Below are positions 1-9,100 of a DNA stretch of 64,000 nucleotides, piece by piece. Position numbers and translations under genes: made by a program. The stretch is from assembly GCF_027186265.1 (NCBI RefSeq), contig NZ_CP114176.1, positions 3,534,001 through 3,598,000 of the forward strand, read 5' to 3'. The DNA is from Lentibacillus daqui (GTDB lineage: Bacteria; Bacillota; Bacilli; Bacillales; Amphibacillaceae). Under the pieces are notes generated by a model. That model was not told where the DNA came from and did not search any database. It worked only from the letters and a program-made list of their open reading frames with translations. Numbering within the stretch: position 1 is the stretch's first letter; each line of letters begins with the position of its first letter.

Positions 1-1
1 A

Positions 2-1381
2 GGCGGCTGGGATTTTGATATTTCTCCATTAAATCGGATTAGTTACGTGCCCTGTCTGCAGGATGCAACCGAACTTTGGAATCGTATTTTTACATATAAG
101 GCGGAAGGGATCATTGCCAAACGGAAAAATAGCGACTACACAGGTGGAAAAAACCATCGCGACTGGTTAAAAGTGAAGAATTGGCGCACCATCCAATGTG
201 TTCTTACCCATTACGATCCGAAAAATGATTATTTTACCGCCGTTGTTTGGAATGGTCATGATTGGCAGGAAGTCGGCAAATGCAAACATGGGCTTGGTCA
301 GGAACCAAAAGCGACGTTAAAGCAATTATTTGCCACCAAAGGGGAAAAAGTTGAAACTGGTTACCTGCTCCCACCAGCTATTTGTGCAGAAATCCATACC
401 CTTGATTTACTGGAGCAAGAAATCCGCGAACCCGAGTTTGCCAAGCTGTTGGTTAACACCCTTGCTACAGACTGTACAGCAGAAAAATTAGCACTGGACA
501 TAGCCATGCTACCTGAAGAACTGGATTTAACCAAACCGGATAAACTGTTATGGCCGAATGCAAATTTCACAAAAGGCGATCTGCTTGTTTATTTAAGAGA
601 AATATCACCCTATATGCTGCCATTTTTGCAAGATCATGTACTCACATTAATTCGTTGTCCGGACGGCGTGGATGGGGAATCATTTTTCCAAAAACACCTA
701 CCCGATTATGCCCCCTCCTATATTGACAGTATCATGGCAGAAAACGAACGGTTGATGATCTGTAATAACTTGAAGACACTTGTCTGGTTCGGTAATCATG
801 GCGCATTGGAATACCATATTCCTTTTCAACGGTCTAAAAGCGCAACCCCTTCTGAAATTGTATTCGACCTTGACCCACCAGACCGAGAGCGTTTTTCACT
901 TGCTGTTTTTGCAGCTCAATTATTAAAACAAATAGTTGATGATCTAGAAATTGTTCCCTTTGTAAAAACATCAGGTAATAAAGGATTACAAGTGCATATC
1001 CCTATTCCGGAAAATAGCATGACTTATGATGAAACAGCTATTTTTACGCAAGCGATTGCCCGGACGCTGGAGCAGGAATATCCACAGTATTTTACAACCG
1101 AGCGAATGAAGAAAAATCGTCATGAACGCCTGTATCTTGACTATATGCAGCACGGTCGGGATAAAACGATCATTGCCCCTTATTCACCAAGGAAAATTAC
1201 GGAAGGAACAGTTGCCACGCCACTTTTTTGGGAGGAACTCAAGGAGGATTTATCACCGGTTGAATTTACAATTGCCAATGCAGTTGATCGTGTAAAATCA
1301 CTTGGCGACCCATTTGCCGGTTATTTTATTGTGAAGGAACGGCAGAATTTAGATCCGGTGAAACAATTAATTGAAGAATGA
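2..1381 (+). CDS. ligD: LigD, NHEJ ATP-dependent DNA ligase/polymerase, 3' part
   Basis: The reading frame is open from the first bases of the window, so the 5' end lies outside. The visible part is the C-terminal portion of the ligase domain (KAEGIIAKRKNSDYTGGK, typical of the motif IIIa/IV region with the following lysine-rich motif V, KVKNWRTIQ) and then a complete primase-polymerase domain (from about residue 160 of the visible part). The polymerase part shows DLDPPD (metal-binding aspartates), TSGNKGLQVHIP and LDYMQH. This ligase-then-polymerase order is the Bacillus layout. The protein joins double-strand breaks together with Ku, chiefly in spores or stationary phase. No ku gene is in view; it may lie upstream. 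It ends TGA, followed by a shared terminator with tcyP. Confidence 0.95.
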   Translation, partial: GGWDFDISPLNRISYVPCLQDATELWNRIFTYKAEGIIAKRKNSDYTGGKNHRDWLKVKNWRTIQCVLTHYDPKNDYFTAVVWNGHDWQEVGKCKHGLGQEPKATLKQLFATKGEKVETGYLLPPAICAEIHTLDLLEQEIREPEFAKLLVNTLATDCTAEKLALDIAMLPEELDLTKPDKLLWPNANFTKGDLLVYLREISPYMLPFLQDHVLTLIRCPDGVDGESFFQKHLPDYAPSYIDSIMAENERLMICNNLKTLVWFGNHGALEYHIPFQRSKSATPSEIVFDLDPPDRERFSLAVFAAQLLKQIVDDLEIVPFVKTSGNKGLQVHIPIPENSMTYDETAIFTQAIARTLEQEYPQYFTTERMKKNRHERLYLDYMQHGRDKTIIAPYSPRKITEGTVATPLFWEELKEDLSPVEFTIANAVDRVKSLGDPFAGYFIVKERQNLDPVKQLIEE

Positions 1382-1406
1382 TGGTTTAAAAATATCATGG
1401 AAAATG

Positions 1407-1432
1407 CTCGATATTTCCCGGGAAATGTCGAG
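1407..1432. repeat. 26-bp palindrome with TTTCCCGGGAAA core
   Basis: Two 13-base arms (CTCGATATTTCCC and GGGAAATGTCGAG) with a single mismatched pair and no loop. The same ATTTCCCGGG core recurs in intergenic DNA near 11277 and 47530. It lies between ligD and the shared terminator. Function unknown. Confidence 0.6.
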
Positions 1433-1544
1433 GAAATATAACGTGTTAGATTCCGATTGTACAGTGAGGTGAACTGATAGCGGCAGCAAGTTGACTATCA
1501 ACCGGTATGCCTGGGATATCAGCCCAAATCATTAAACTATCACA

Positions 1545-1576
1545 AAATGGCCGCTTCCTCTCAGAAGCGGCCATTT
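1545..1576. terminator. bidirectional terminator between ligD and tcyP
   Basis: Perfect 13-bp inverted repeat AAATGGCCGCTTC / GAAGCGGCCATTT with a 6-base loop. It sits between two convergent genes and can serve both. Confidence 0.85.
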
Positions 1577-1578
1577 CC

Positions 1579-2973
1579 TTAAATAGCTATATCTTTTTCA
1601 ATTGCTGTTTTATCATTAAATGTTTTTAGATTTAATTTTCCCAGAATACGTGAAGTCAGTGTTCCTGATAATATCGAGTCATTGACGTTTAGTGCAGTAC
1701 GGCCCATATCGATCAGTGCTTCAATGGAAATTAACAACCCAGCGAGTCCGACTGGCAACCCCATCGAAGAAAGCACGATGATAGCTGCAAATGTTGCACC
1801 GCCGCCAACACCGGCTACACCAAACGAACTGATGCCAACAATTAAGACCAGCTTGGCAATGAATCCGAATGTAAATGGATCAATGCCGGCAGATGGTGCA
1901 ATCATGATCGCCAGCATCGCCGGGTATAAACCTGCACAACCATTTTGACCAATGGTGGCACCAAATGATGCGGACATGTTAGCAATACCTTCATGTACAC
2001 CAAGCGAATTTTTTTGCGCATTGATATTTAATGGGATTGATCCCGCGCTTGAACGCGACGTGAACGCAAACGTCAGCACAGGCAAAACTTTTTTCAAATA
2101 CATCATCGGGCTTAAACCAAAGACCCCGACCAGGATTAAGTGAATAATAAACATCGTAATAATCGCTACATACGACGCGATGACAAATTTACCAAGCTCA
2201 AGTATTCCAGCAAAATCAGTGCTGGCAACCGTATTCGCCATCAACGCTAAAATGCCAAATGGCGTCAAACGCAAAATCAAAGTGACAATCCGCATGACAA
2301 CAGCATATAGCGAATTAATGATTTTTGTAAAGATCTCAGCCTGCTCGGGATTCTTTCTTCTTACCCCTAGTACCGCTATGCCAACGATAAGTGAAAAGAT
2401 AACAACGGCAATTACCGATGTTGAGCGTTGTTGGGTCATATCCAGAAAGATATTTGATGGAATAAAGTCTAAAATCTTCTCTGGTGTCGATGTCTCCTCA
2501 ACTTCACCCACTGTTTGCTCCATCTCACTACTGCGTTCCATTTCTGCTTGACCAGCATCAATTTGATCAGCATTCAAATGAAACAATGCCGCACTGCCAA
2601 TTCCGACAAGTGCCGCAACCATTGCCGTAACCACGAGAATTCCAATAATCCATGCAGACATTTTCCCTAATTCTGATGATTTCTCCAGATTGATGATCGA
2701 TTGGATAATCGATACCATCACAAGTGGTACAACAATCATCATAAGCAAATTGATATAACCGCTGCCGACAATATTATACCATTCAGTTGTCTGGGTTAAT
2801 ATATCTGAATCTGCGCCATAAATAACCTGCAATACAGCGCCGAGCACAATGCCAACGCCCAGCCCCGTGAATACGCGTTTTGTAAATGAAAAGTGTTTCT
2901 TCTGCATCCAAATAAGAAGACCGATAATTGCTAGTAAAACCGCAATATTTACGATAATTAAAAATGCATTCAC
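1579..2973 (-). CDS. tcyP: TcyP-type L-cystine:Na+/H+ symporter
   Basis: 464 residues, the usual size of TcyP (YhcL) in Bacillus, a member of the dicarboxylate/amino acid:cation symporter (DAACS) family. It takes up L-cystine at the cytoplasmic membrane. The N-terminus has a hydrophobic helix followed by a basic turn (WMQKKHFSFTKRVFTG), and several further membrane segments follow. The signature stretches TSRSSAGSIPLNI and GATIGQNGCAGLYPAML correspond to the serine-rich hairpin and the conserved transport core of the family. ATG start, preceded by a strong GGGGGGA ribosome site. Single-gene unit with its own promoter and terminator. Assignment to cystine rather than another amino acid rests on resemblance to TcyP. 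Confidence 0.93.
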   Translation of the reverse strand: MNAFLIIVNIAVLLAIIGLLIWMQKKHFSFTKRVFTGLGVGIVLGAVLQVIYGADSDILTQTTEWYNIVGSGYINLLMMIVVPLVMVSIIQSIINLEKSSELGKMSAWIIGILVVTAMVAALVGIGSAALFHLNADQIDAGQAEMERSSEMEQTVGEVEETSTPEKILDFIPSNIFLDMTQQRSTSVIAVVIFSLIVGIAVLGVRRKNPEQAEIFTKIINSLYAVVMRIVTLILRLTPFGILALMANTVASTDFAGILELGKFVIASYVAIITMFIIHLILVGVFGLSPMMYLKKVLPVLTFAFTSRSSAGSIPLNINAQKNSLGVHEGIANMSASFGATIGQNGCAGLYPAMLAIMIAPSAGIDPFTFGFIAKLVLIVGISSFGVAGVGGGATFAAIIVLSSMGLPVGLAGLLISIEALIDMGRTALNVNDSILSGTLTSRILGKLNLKTFNDKTAIEKDIAI

Positions 2974-3042
2974 GGTTTTTCCCCCCTGTCATGTTAATCG
3001 GAATGATATAAGATAATCCCGATAATGTTAGTATGCTTTAAT

Positions 3043-3072
3043 ACTATACAGGGAGATACAACTATGTGTCAA
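3043..3072 (-). promoter_or_regulatory. sigma-A promoter of tcyP
   Basis: On the minus strand TTGACA (3072-3067) and TATAGT (3048-3043) are separated by 18 bases, about 70 bases upstream of the tcyP start codon. It matches the vegetative consensus well. Confidence 0.7.
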
Positions 3073-3231
3073 GAGAAAAGAAAATGGGCGATTTAATAAC
3101 AAAAACACCGGAGCTAACGTGATCTTTCCTGTTAACCACAAATGAAAACTTTAAAGCTGTAACGACCAAGCCATAGGGGATAAATTAAAATTTCAAGCCA
3201 CATTGTTCCAACCAGGTGATTTTAATCAAAA

Positions 3232-3259
3232 GGCAACCAGACAACATCATCTGGCTGCC
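3232..3259 (-). terminator. terminator of the osmC-like gene
   Basis: GGCAGCCAGA / TCTGGTTGCC hairpin with an 8-base loop on the minus strand, followed by TTTTGATT. It lies about 80 bases downstream of the OsmC-like stop codon. Confidence 0.65.
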
Positions 3260-3340
3260 CAAATTCAACTTTTACGGCGTTTTTCATTCATTATACGGCG
3301 ATTCCCAAATTTCGCGTACTTTTATGGCAGTTTTGCATTC

Positions 3341-3781
3341 CTACCCAATTGTTGGTTCCAATTCAATCTCCACATTACCGCGTATAGCCCGGGAAATCAT
3401 ACAGCTTTTTTCCGCCTTTTCCACAAGTGTTTTTAACTTTTCCTTTTCTTCGGTAGTTGCACTGCTTTTTAAAGTTACAGTTGGTTTATGGATGATTTTT
3501 TTATACGTAATGACACCCTTCCTTACTTCGACAATTCCTTCCGATTCATGGTCCATATTTTGTAGTGGCAACCCGGCACGTTCGATCATTGCTGCCAGTG
3601 TAATAATATAGCATGTTGCAGCAGCCCCCAGAAGCATTTCATCCGGGTTTGTACCAATGCCTGGACCGTCCATTTCCGGCGGGATTGAAATCTTCGTTTG
3701 TAAGTTGCCAGCTTTGATAAATCCTTCACTGTTTCGCCCACCTGGCCAGTCCGCCTGTAAATGAAAATGATGTTCAGTCAT
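3341..3781 (-). CDS. OsmC/Ohr family protein (SACOL1771-type peroxiredoxin-like)
   Basis: 146 residues, one OsmC domain. The family contains thiol peroxidases that detoxify organic hydroperoxides. The first conserved segment is GTNPDEMLLGAAATCYIITLA, with the family cysteine in AATCY near residue 57; a second cysteine follows in KSCMISRAIRGNVE near residue 129. This two-cysteine layout agrees with an active peroxidase. The C-terminus is acidic (VEIELEPTIG). It is 40 bases upstream of the DUF488 gene on the same strand, so the two could be cotranscribed with DUF488 first. Substrate unknown. Confidence 0.85.
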   Translation of the reverse strand: MTEHHFHLQADWPGGRNSEGFIKAGNLQTKISIPPEMDGPGIGTNPDEMLLGAAATCYIITLAAMIERAGLPLQNMDHESEGIVEVRKGVITYKKIIHKPTVTLKSSATTEEKEKLKTLVEKAEKSCMISRAIRGNVEIELEPTIG

Positions 3782-3820
3782 TTGCTCACCTTCGTTCCTA
3801 AATTTTTCTTTTGGTTAAAA

Positions 3821-4180
3821 TTATTGTTGTTCCAATATTTCCTTTAACACATTTGCTTGATTATGTGTTTCATCTTTTGCAGAAAATAACAATGTTACAT
3901 GTCCATTATTTTCTTTCGTTATTTTTTTTAGCTTTTCTAATTCCTCATGCTGTGATCCTTCAGCCAACTCATCTTTATACTTTTGCTTAAACGCTGGATA
4001 CTTGCCCGGATCATGGCCAAACCATTTTCTGAGTTCATTGGATGGCCCTACGTCTTTGATCCAATAATCAAGTTTCGCCTTTTCCTTTGACATACCTCTG
4101 GGCCATACCCGATCAACAAGTATCCGTATACCGTCGTCTTGTTCTGCCTCTTCATAGATTCGTTTGATTGCGATTGCCAA
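3821..4180 (-). CDS. DUF488 family protein, TTG start
   Basis: 119 residues starting MAIAIKRIYEEAEQDD. An upstream ATG (4219) exists in frame, but the TTG at 4180 lies 8 bases after a perfect AAGGAGGG ribosome site and gives the standard family N-terminus, so TTG is chosen. The DUF488 hallmark stretches are present: DGIRILVDRVWPRGMSKE, then WFGHDPGKYPAFKQKY and the C-terminal VTLLFSAKDETHNQANVL. The family is cytosolic and its biochemical role is not established. The gene is followed by the OsmC-like gene in the same direction. Confidence 0.88.
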   Translation of the reverse strand: MAIAIKRIYEEAEQDDGIRILVDRVWPRGMSKEKAKLDYWIKDVGPSNELRKWFGHDPGKYPAFKQKYKDELAEGSQHEELEKLKKITKENNGHVTLLFSAKDETHNQANVLKEILEQQ

Positions 4181-4269
4181 TGCCAGGTCCCTCCTTATTC
4201 TATTCAGCTTTAGTGACATGGGATCGCTCTTGCATCAATCATATCGCTTAAAAAAGAACTTAAACAGTA

Positions 4270-4306
4270 AAAAGGCTTCTGTCCATCGTAATAACAAAAG
4301 CCTTTT
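4270..4306 (-). terminator. hairpin with T-tract upstream of the DUF488 gene
   Basis: 9-bp perfect stem AAAAGGCTT/AAGCCTTTT with a 19-base loop, followed on the minus strand by TTTTTACTG. It lies between pgcA and the DUF488 gene and could end pgcA read-through or act in the DUF488 leader. Confidence 0.5.
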
Positions 4307-4463
4307 GCTCATACTTTTCTATAATTTAAATTGACCCACTAGTTCAAGGAAGCAGGTGAACCCTATATTTATATCGACATAGAAGTGGGTTTATGAAGCA
4401 AAAAGCAACAGATGTAATTTTCCGTTAAATGAATAATTATAATTACCAGGTCTAGATAAAGTA

Positions 4464-4492
4464 AGCCCCCTACCTTCAAACGATAGAGGGCT
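4464..4492 (-). terminator. terminator of pgcA
   Basis: AGCCCTCTA / TAGGGGGCT stem (one G-T pair) with a loop of 11 bases, 4 bases after the pgcA stop codon on the minus strand. The T-tract is interrupted (TTACTTTAT). Confidence 0.6.
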
Positions 4493-4496
4493 CTCG

Positions 4497-6221
4497 TTAG
4501 TTCCGCTTCATTATAGCTTCCATCTCTTGTTGCAATGCAGCCAATTTTTCCGCACTTGCTTCACTGGATTTTTCGCAAACACCATAGTAGCATTTTATTT
4601 TCGGTTCTGTTCCTGATGGCCTAAAACATACCCAACTGTCATGTTCCAACAAATACTTGACTACATTTTCTTTTGGTAACGTGATTTGTTCTACCTTGTT
4701 TCCGTCATTTAGCAATGTCCGCTCACTGGTGAGATAATCTTCCACTTGCAACACCTTCAGACCACCAATTTTCGATAGCGGGGTGGTACGAACTTCTTCC
4801 ATCATTGCCTCGATTCGTGCGGCCCCTTCTTTACCTTTCAACGTCAGTGATGTCATGCCTTCCCGATAATACCCATATTTTTCATATAACACGTCTAATG
4901 CATCAAGTAATGTCTTCCCTTGCTTTTTCCAGTAATACGCCAATTCACTGGCCATTACCGCGGCTTGTACGGCATCTTTATCCCGGACAATCCCGGAGAT
5001 TAAATAACCATAGCTCTCTTCAAAACCGAAGATAAATGTCTCCTCTGTTGTATCATACTGGCGAATCTTTTCCCCAATATATTTAAACCCGGTTAATGTA
5101 TCAATCGTTTTGACATCGTGGTCGCTGGCGATTGCCCTGCCAAGTTCAGTAGTGACAATGGTTTTAATCATCCGGGCATGCCTTAAATCCGAACGATTAC
5201 TTTGCGTCAAAATATAATCTAATATAAGTGAACCGAGCTGATTTCCCGTTAACACTGTGTATGTTTCATTTGCATCTTTTACCGCGACACCAAGGCGATC
5301 CGCATCTGGATCCGTACCGATTAAAATGTCTGCGTCGACCTGTTCCCCATCAGCCATTGCCATCGTAAATGCCTGATGCTCTTCAGGATTTGGAGAAGCA
5401 ACGGTAGAAAATTCCGGATCTGGTTTTGCCTGTTCTTCAACGACATGGACATTTGGGAAATTTAATTGCTTCAACCCTTTTAACACTAGATCATAGGCTG
5501 TCCCATGCAACGGCGTAAAAACAATGGATAAATCCTTATATGCCTGTTTTTCGTCATCAGGTAACCTTGAGATTTGCTTTAACTGATCCAGATAGGCCTG
5601 ATCAATCTCATCACCTATCCAATGTAATAGTTCATGTTCCTCCAATTGCTTTTGATCAAGAACTGGAACGGTCAGCTCATTTTCCGTTTGGTTGATAAAC
5701 GTAATAATCTTGTCTGCTTCTTCCGGAATGACCTGTCCGCCATCATCGTTATATACCTTGAACCCGTTATATTCAGGTGGATTATGACTGGCTGTAATCA
5801 TGACCCCGGCACAGGCTCCCAAATGTCTGACCGCAAATGATAATAATGGCGTCGGGTGTAAAGAGGCAAATACGTACGCTTTGATCCCATAAGCTCCCAA
5901 CACTTTAGCCGTTTCCAAAGCAAATTCCTGTGACATATGCCGGGAATCGTAGGAGATAGCCACTCCCCGTTGATCAGCATTTGTAAATGTTGCTTGTAAA
6001 TAATTAGCTAGTCCATTTACCGCTTTACGAACGGTATAAATATTCATCCGGTTGATTCCTGCCCCTAAAACCCCGCGCATTCCGCCTGTACCAAAGGTTA
6101 ACTCCTTATAAAAAGCGTCCTCAGCCTGATCATGTTCCATTTCGAGTACCTCTGCTTTTAGTACTGGTTCCAGACCCTCAAATGACTGCCACTTGTTAAA
6201 AACAATTTCCCATTGCTTCAT
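4497..6221 (-). CDS. pgcA: PgcA, alpha-phosphoglucomutase/phosphomannomutase
   Basis: 574 residues, the length of the Bacillus PgcA-type alpha-D-phosphohexomutase. It interconverts glucose 6-phosphate and glucose 1-phosphate, feeding UDP-glucose, glycolipid and teichoic acid synthesis. The catalytic phosphoserine loop TASHNPPEYNGFK (Ser145) is intact. The magnesium loop GTDPDADR (Asp304, 306, 308) and the sugar-binding GFEESYGYL are present, and the C-terminal phosphate-binding loop reads FRPSGTEPKIKCYYG. ATG start behind an AAAGGAGATG site. It stands alone; a MITE-like repeat lies upstream. Confidence 0.96.
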   Translation of the reverse strand: MKQWEIVFNKWQSFEGLEPVLKAEVLEMEHDQAEDAFYKELTFGTGGMRGVLGAGINRMNIYTVRKAVNGLANYLQATFTNADQRGVAISYDSRHMSQEFALETAKVLGAYGIKAYVFASLHPTPLLSFAVRHLGACAGVMITASHNPPEYNGFKVYNDDGGQVIPEEADKIITFINQTENELTVPVLDQKQLEEHELLHWIGDEIDQAYLDQLKQISRLPDDEKQAYKDLSIVFTPLHGTAYDLVLKGLKQLNFPNVHVVEEQAKPDPEFSTVASPNPEEHQAFTMAMADGEQVDADILIGTDPDADRLGVAVKDANETYTVLTGNQLGSLILDYILTQSNRSDLRHARMIKTIVTTELGRAIASDHDVKTIDTLTGFKYIGEKIRQYDTTEETFIFGFEESYGYLISGIVRDKDAVQAAVMASELAYYWKKQGKTLLDALDVLYEKYGYYREGMTSLTLKGKEGAARIEAMMEEVRTTPLSKIGGLKVLQVEDYLTSERTLLNDGNKVEQITLPKENVVKYLLEHDSWVCFRPSGTEPKIKCYYGVCEKSSEASAEKLAALQQEMEAIMKRN

Positions 6222-6475
6222 TGCAGCATCTCCTTTACCCTTTTTAATGGGCCATTATCCTATTTCAAACGATTAGCCGACCCACCAGTCTATTTGTTCA
6301 AATTTTAGCATACTATTAAACGGAATTCTATTTGCGGAAGAGCTTTATTTGTTTAATTTCTATTATTTCCGGAAATAATAAGAAAGTGTCTCTTTCTATT
6401 TTATTCATTTGAAGATAAAATAATACTATATTGGAGGATGTTCAAAATTTCGTCCTCCTTTTTATTAGAAGTGCG

Positions 6476-6679
6476 TGTTCAACAGGAGGATAAAAAGGAC
6501 CGAGAAGTTCTAGGCGGCGTAGCTTTGAGCACCGGAGTGTACATAAAAGGTACATGAGGAGCGGAAAAGCAAGCCAACGAGCTTCTTCAAAGGAAGGCCG
6601 ACTAAAAACGGGCTTGCGCTCAGGCGTCGGCATACCCCTTTTGCAGGGGGCATGTCATTTTTACCGGACTTTTTGAACA
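6476..6679. mobile_element. MITE-like repeat, copy 1 (204 bp)
   Basis: Non-coding element bounded by imperfect inverted ends: TGTTCAACAGGAGGATAAAAAG at the left and the complement of CTTTTTGAACA at the right. Its central part (AGGCGGCGTAGCTTTGAGCA onward, about 75 bases) is nearly identical to a second copy at 20697-20840. Copy 1 carries about 60 additional bases before the right end, including a CCCCTTTTGCAGGGG hairpin. It lies between pgcA and the AI-2E exporter gene. A 63-residue minus-strand frame inside it is not believed to be a gene. Confidence 0.75.
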
Positions 6680-6701
6680 TCATCTAGAAGGCGGTGACCG
6701 T

Positions 6702-7784
6702 ATGTACAAAAAACGCTGGTTCCAAGTACTAGTTTCATTCATTTTAATCTTTCTCTTAATCTTGTTAATCTCTGCAACAGATTTCTTATTTGATCCAGTT
6801 TTTAAATATCTGGCAGCTGTTGCTTTGCCTATCGTTGGTGCTGGTGTACTTTTCTATTTAACAAAGCCGATTGTCCACCTGATGGAAAAGTATAAGGTAC
6901 CTCGTGTGTTGGCTATTTTTATCGTTTTTATTCTGCTGATTTTACTTATTTATCTGGTTATCCATTACATTGCGCCAATTGCCCAAAAGCAATTTTCCAA
7001 TCTGATTAATAATATACCGGAAATGGTGGAAGGAGCACAGAGTTTAATCTCTTATTGGCAGGCCAATCAGGATATTATTCCAGCAAACGTGAATGAAGCG
7101 ATTAATCATATTACATCCAACCTGCAGAGCTACATTGAATCAGCCATGTCCTTTTTGTTCGGCTTTATTAGCCAGCTGATCGGCTTTGTGGTTTCAATTG
7201 TGCTTATTCCATTCTTTTTATTTTTTATGCTGAAGGATCACGATAAATTCGTTCCATTTATTACACAGATCTTCCATAAGGAAAAAGCAAAAAACATTAG
7301 CAGCCTGATGCATAAAATTGACCACACTTTATCGCATTACATTCAAGGACAAATCATTTGCGCCGTATGCGTTGGATTTTTATTGTTCATTGGCTATTTA
7401 ATTATTGGCTTAAACTATGCTTTAACCTTGGCCTTGTTTGGAATGGTGATGTGTGTGGTTCCGTTTGCCGGTGCATTTATCTCTGTCATTCCAGCAATGA
7501 TTGTTGGCCTTTTCCAGGAACCTATTATGGCAGTGTGGGTAGCTGTGATCATGATTGTCGCTCACCAGTTGGAAAGCAACCTTATTTCGCCAAATATCAT
7601 GGGAAGGGCGTTGAAACTCCATCCACTGACTATTATTACATTGGTTCTTGCTGCCGGAAGTATTGCCGGCTTTCTTGGTATCTTGTTTGCCGTCCCATTC
7701 TATGCAGTCATTAAAACAATCATTGTTCATTTTTATAAAACCTATCAGGACTCAAAGATAGATAAAAACGATGCATTGATTTAG
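6702..7784 (+). CDS. AI-2E/PerM family membrane transporter
   Basis: 360 residues with an N-terminal helix pair, a periplasm-type loop rich in amphipathic sequence (about residues 95-145) and a C-terminal block of five membrane helices. This is the AI-2 exporter (AI-2E, formerly PF01594/UPF0118) architecture. The conserved IPFFLFFMLKD and ESNLISPNIMGRAL segments are visible. Members include exporters of autoinducer-2 and Na+(Li+)/H+ antiporters such as Halobacillus UPF0118 proteins, which is relevant to a halophile. Substrate cannot be read from sequence. ATG start 6 bases after GAAGGCGGTG. Single gene ended by a strong terminator. Confidence 0.9.
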   Translation: MYKKRWFQVLVSFILIFLLILLISATDFLFDPVFKYLAAVALPIVGAGVLFYLTKPIVHLMEKYKVPRVLAIFIVFILLILLIYLVIHYIAPIAQKQFSNLINNIPEMVEGAQSLISYWQANQDIIPANVNEAINHITSNLQSYIESAMSFLFGFISQLIGFVVSIVLIPFFLFFMLKDHDKFVPFITQIFHKEKAKNISSLMHKIDHTLSHYIQGQIICAVCVGFLLFIGYLIIGLNYALTLALFGMVMCVVPFAGAFISVIPAMIVGLFQEPIMAVWVAVIMIVAHQLESNLISPNIMGRALKLHPLTIITLVLAAGSIAGFLGILFAVPFYAVIKTIIVHFYKTYQDSKIDKNDALI

Positions 7785-7821
7785 CACAAAGGTGAGTACC
7801 GGACTGAACATGACAGTGGCT

Positions 7822-7858
7822 GGGGCACCATTCATTCTATATGAATGGTGCCCCTTTT
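7822..7858. terminator. strong bidirectional terminator
   Basis: Perfect 14-bp stem GGGGCACCATTCAT / ATGAATGGTGCCCC with a 5-base loop followed by TTTT, between the convergent AI-2E and GNAT genes. The GNAT stop codon overlaps its T-tract. Confidence 0.92.
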
Positions 7859-8711
7859 AGTCCCTATTATTGGAGAACCGATACACAATCGAATCGCCAA
7901 TAACATAATAGCCCATTTTTTTATAAATCCCATTCGATGTCGGATTGCTTTTGTCTGTATACAGGCTGCAAAATTGATAGCCTTGCTTCAATAACTTCGC
8001 TGACAATGTTGCCACAGCACTTGTCGCATATCCCCTTCGTTTAAATGAATCTGGTGTATAAACAGCATTTATAGTTATACCATGTTTTGTTTTTCGTGAA
8101 TGATTCACCATGGAAACCGGCTTCCTATCTACTGCCCATAGGTAAACCGACTGATTACGGATGTACCGTGATGCTGTCTGGATCGCTTTGGATTCAGACA
8201 TACTTTCATTTACTTCTTCACCAAATTGAATAAGCCATGATGCAATCAATGCATGATGCTTTATTTCAGCAGACACCAATTCTCCCTTGGCCATTGGTAC
8301 AGGTTGAACATGATCAAGTTGATAGATTAATTGTTCCATATGGATGCTAGCTTTCGTATTCCAGAGCTGTTCCCATTGTTTTACAAACATCGTCGTTGCC
8401 TTGACCGGCCCAATAATACTAGGAATATGGATATGATGGCTAAACAAAAATTGAGTTAGCACTTCGATGATACCTTCATCAACAGCTTTTGTGTCTGCCA
8501 ATATCCAGTTCATTGGTGTTTGCATGAACGCAAATACCGCCTCATGATCGTTTTCTACAATTCCTAAATAACCGTATTCATCATGATTGGGTTCCTCCAG
8601 TAAACGCCCAAGGATGCCAAGCATTAAGTTATTACAGGCTTCCTTTTGCATTAATAGAGACTCGGCAAGTTCGGCAAATTCCTGTGGTGAAGATACCAGT
8701 GTTACTTTCAT
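7857..8711 (-). CDS. GNAT family N-acetyltransferase
   Basis: 284 residues. The C-terminal half (about 155-280) is a GNAT fold: VYTPDSFKRRGYATSAVATL supplies the acetyl-CoA pyrophosphate-binding loop (R-R-G-Y-A) and LYTDKSNPTSNGIYKKMGYY is motif B. The N-terminal half is a degenerate GNAT-like or substrate-binding domain, as in the two-lobed acetyltransferases of this size in Bacillus. Acetyl acceptor unknown. ATG start preceded by AAGGGGGAAATGGA. Monocistronic. Confidence 0.88.
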   Translation of the reverse strand: MKVTLVSSPQEFAELAESLLMQKEACNNLMLGILGRLLEEPNHDEYGYLGIVENDHEAVFAFMQTPMNWILADTKAVDEGIIEVLTQFLFSHHIHIPSIIGPVKATTMFVKQWEQLWNTKASIHMEQLIYQLDHVQPVPMAKGELVSAEIKHHALIASWLIQFGEEVNESMSESKAIQTASRYIRNQSVYLWAVDRKPVSMVNHSRKTKHGITINAVYTPDSFKRRGYATSAVATLSAKLLKQGYQFCSLYTDKSNPTSNGIYKKMGYYVIGDSIVYRFSNNRD

Positions 8712-8917
8712 TCCATTTCCCCCTTGTTCCTTTTGATTATTTTATCACGCATGAACGGGGTGTAATACCCCCACTTTTAATTCATTAGAGAAACAACTAA
8801 AGAAGGTGGGTGAAAAGGACCCCACTAGATGAATTTTCACTTTACCATCCAGCCTATTATTCTTTTTTGTAAAGCGAAAATCGGTTAGAATGAAGGTATG
8901 AATGAGGAGTGATGATC

Positions 8918-9097
8918 ATGAATAAAAGGGATATCGAGGCAAAAATCGCCGAACTGAAATCTGACTATGTGCGGATTCAAGGGGATGCTGAAAAATTGGT
9001 TTTAGTCGGTCAAAACACTGCAACCGCTGAAAAAAAACTGATTGAAATTGAAGAAGAAATCGCTGCTATGTACCGCAAAATGGAAGAATTAGAATAG
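8918..9097 (+). CDS. small coiled-coil protein (SE1832-like family)
   Basis: 59 residues from the ATG at 8918, placed 8 bases after GAGGAG; an upstream GTG in frame overlaps that site and is not preferred. Composition is charged and heptad-like throughout (KRDIEAKIAELKSDYVRIQG, then EIEEEIAAMYRKMEELE), so it should form a helical hairpin or coiled coil. It resembles the short conserved Bacillaceae/Staphylococcus proteins annotated as SE1832 family; that name is from memory of the sequence pattern. Function unknown. It converges with the antiporter gene across a paired inverted repeat. Confidence 0.7.
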   Translation: MNKRDIEAKIAELKSDYVRIQGDAEKLVLVGQNTATAEKKLIEIEEEIAAMYRKMEELE

Positions 9098-9100
9098 TTC

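Noticed and set aside
6442..6633. 63-residue minus-strand open frame
   Set aside because: Lies within the MITE-like element and is not preserved in copy 2.
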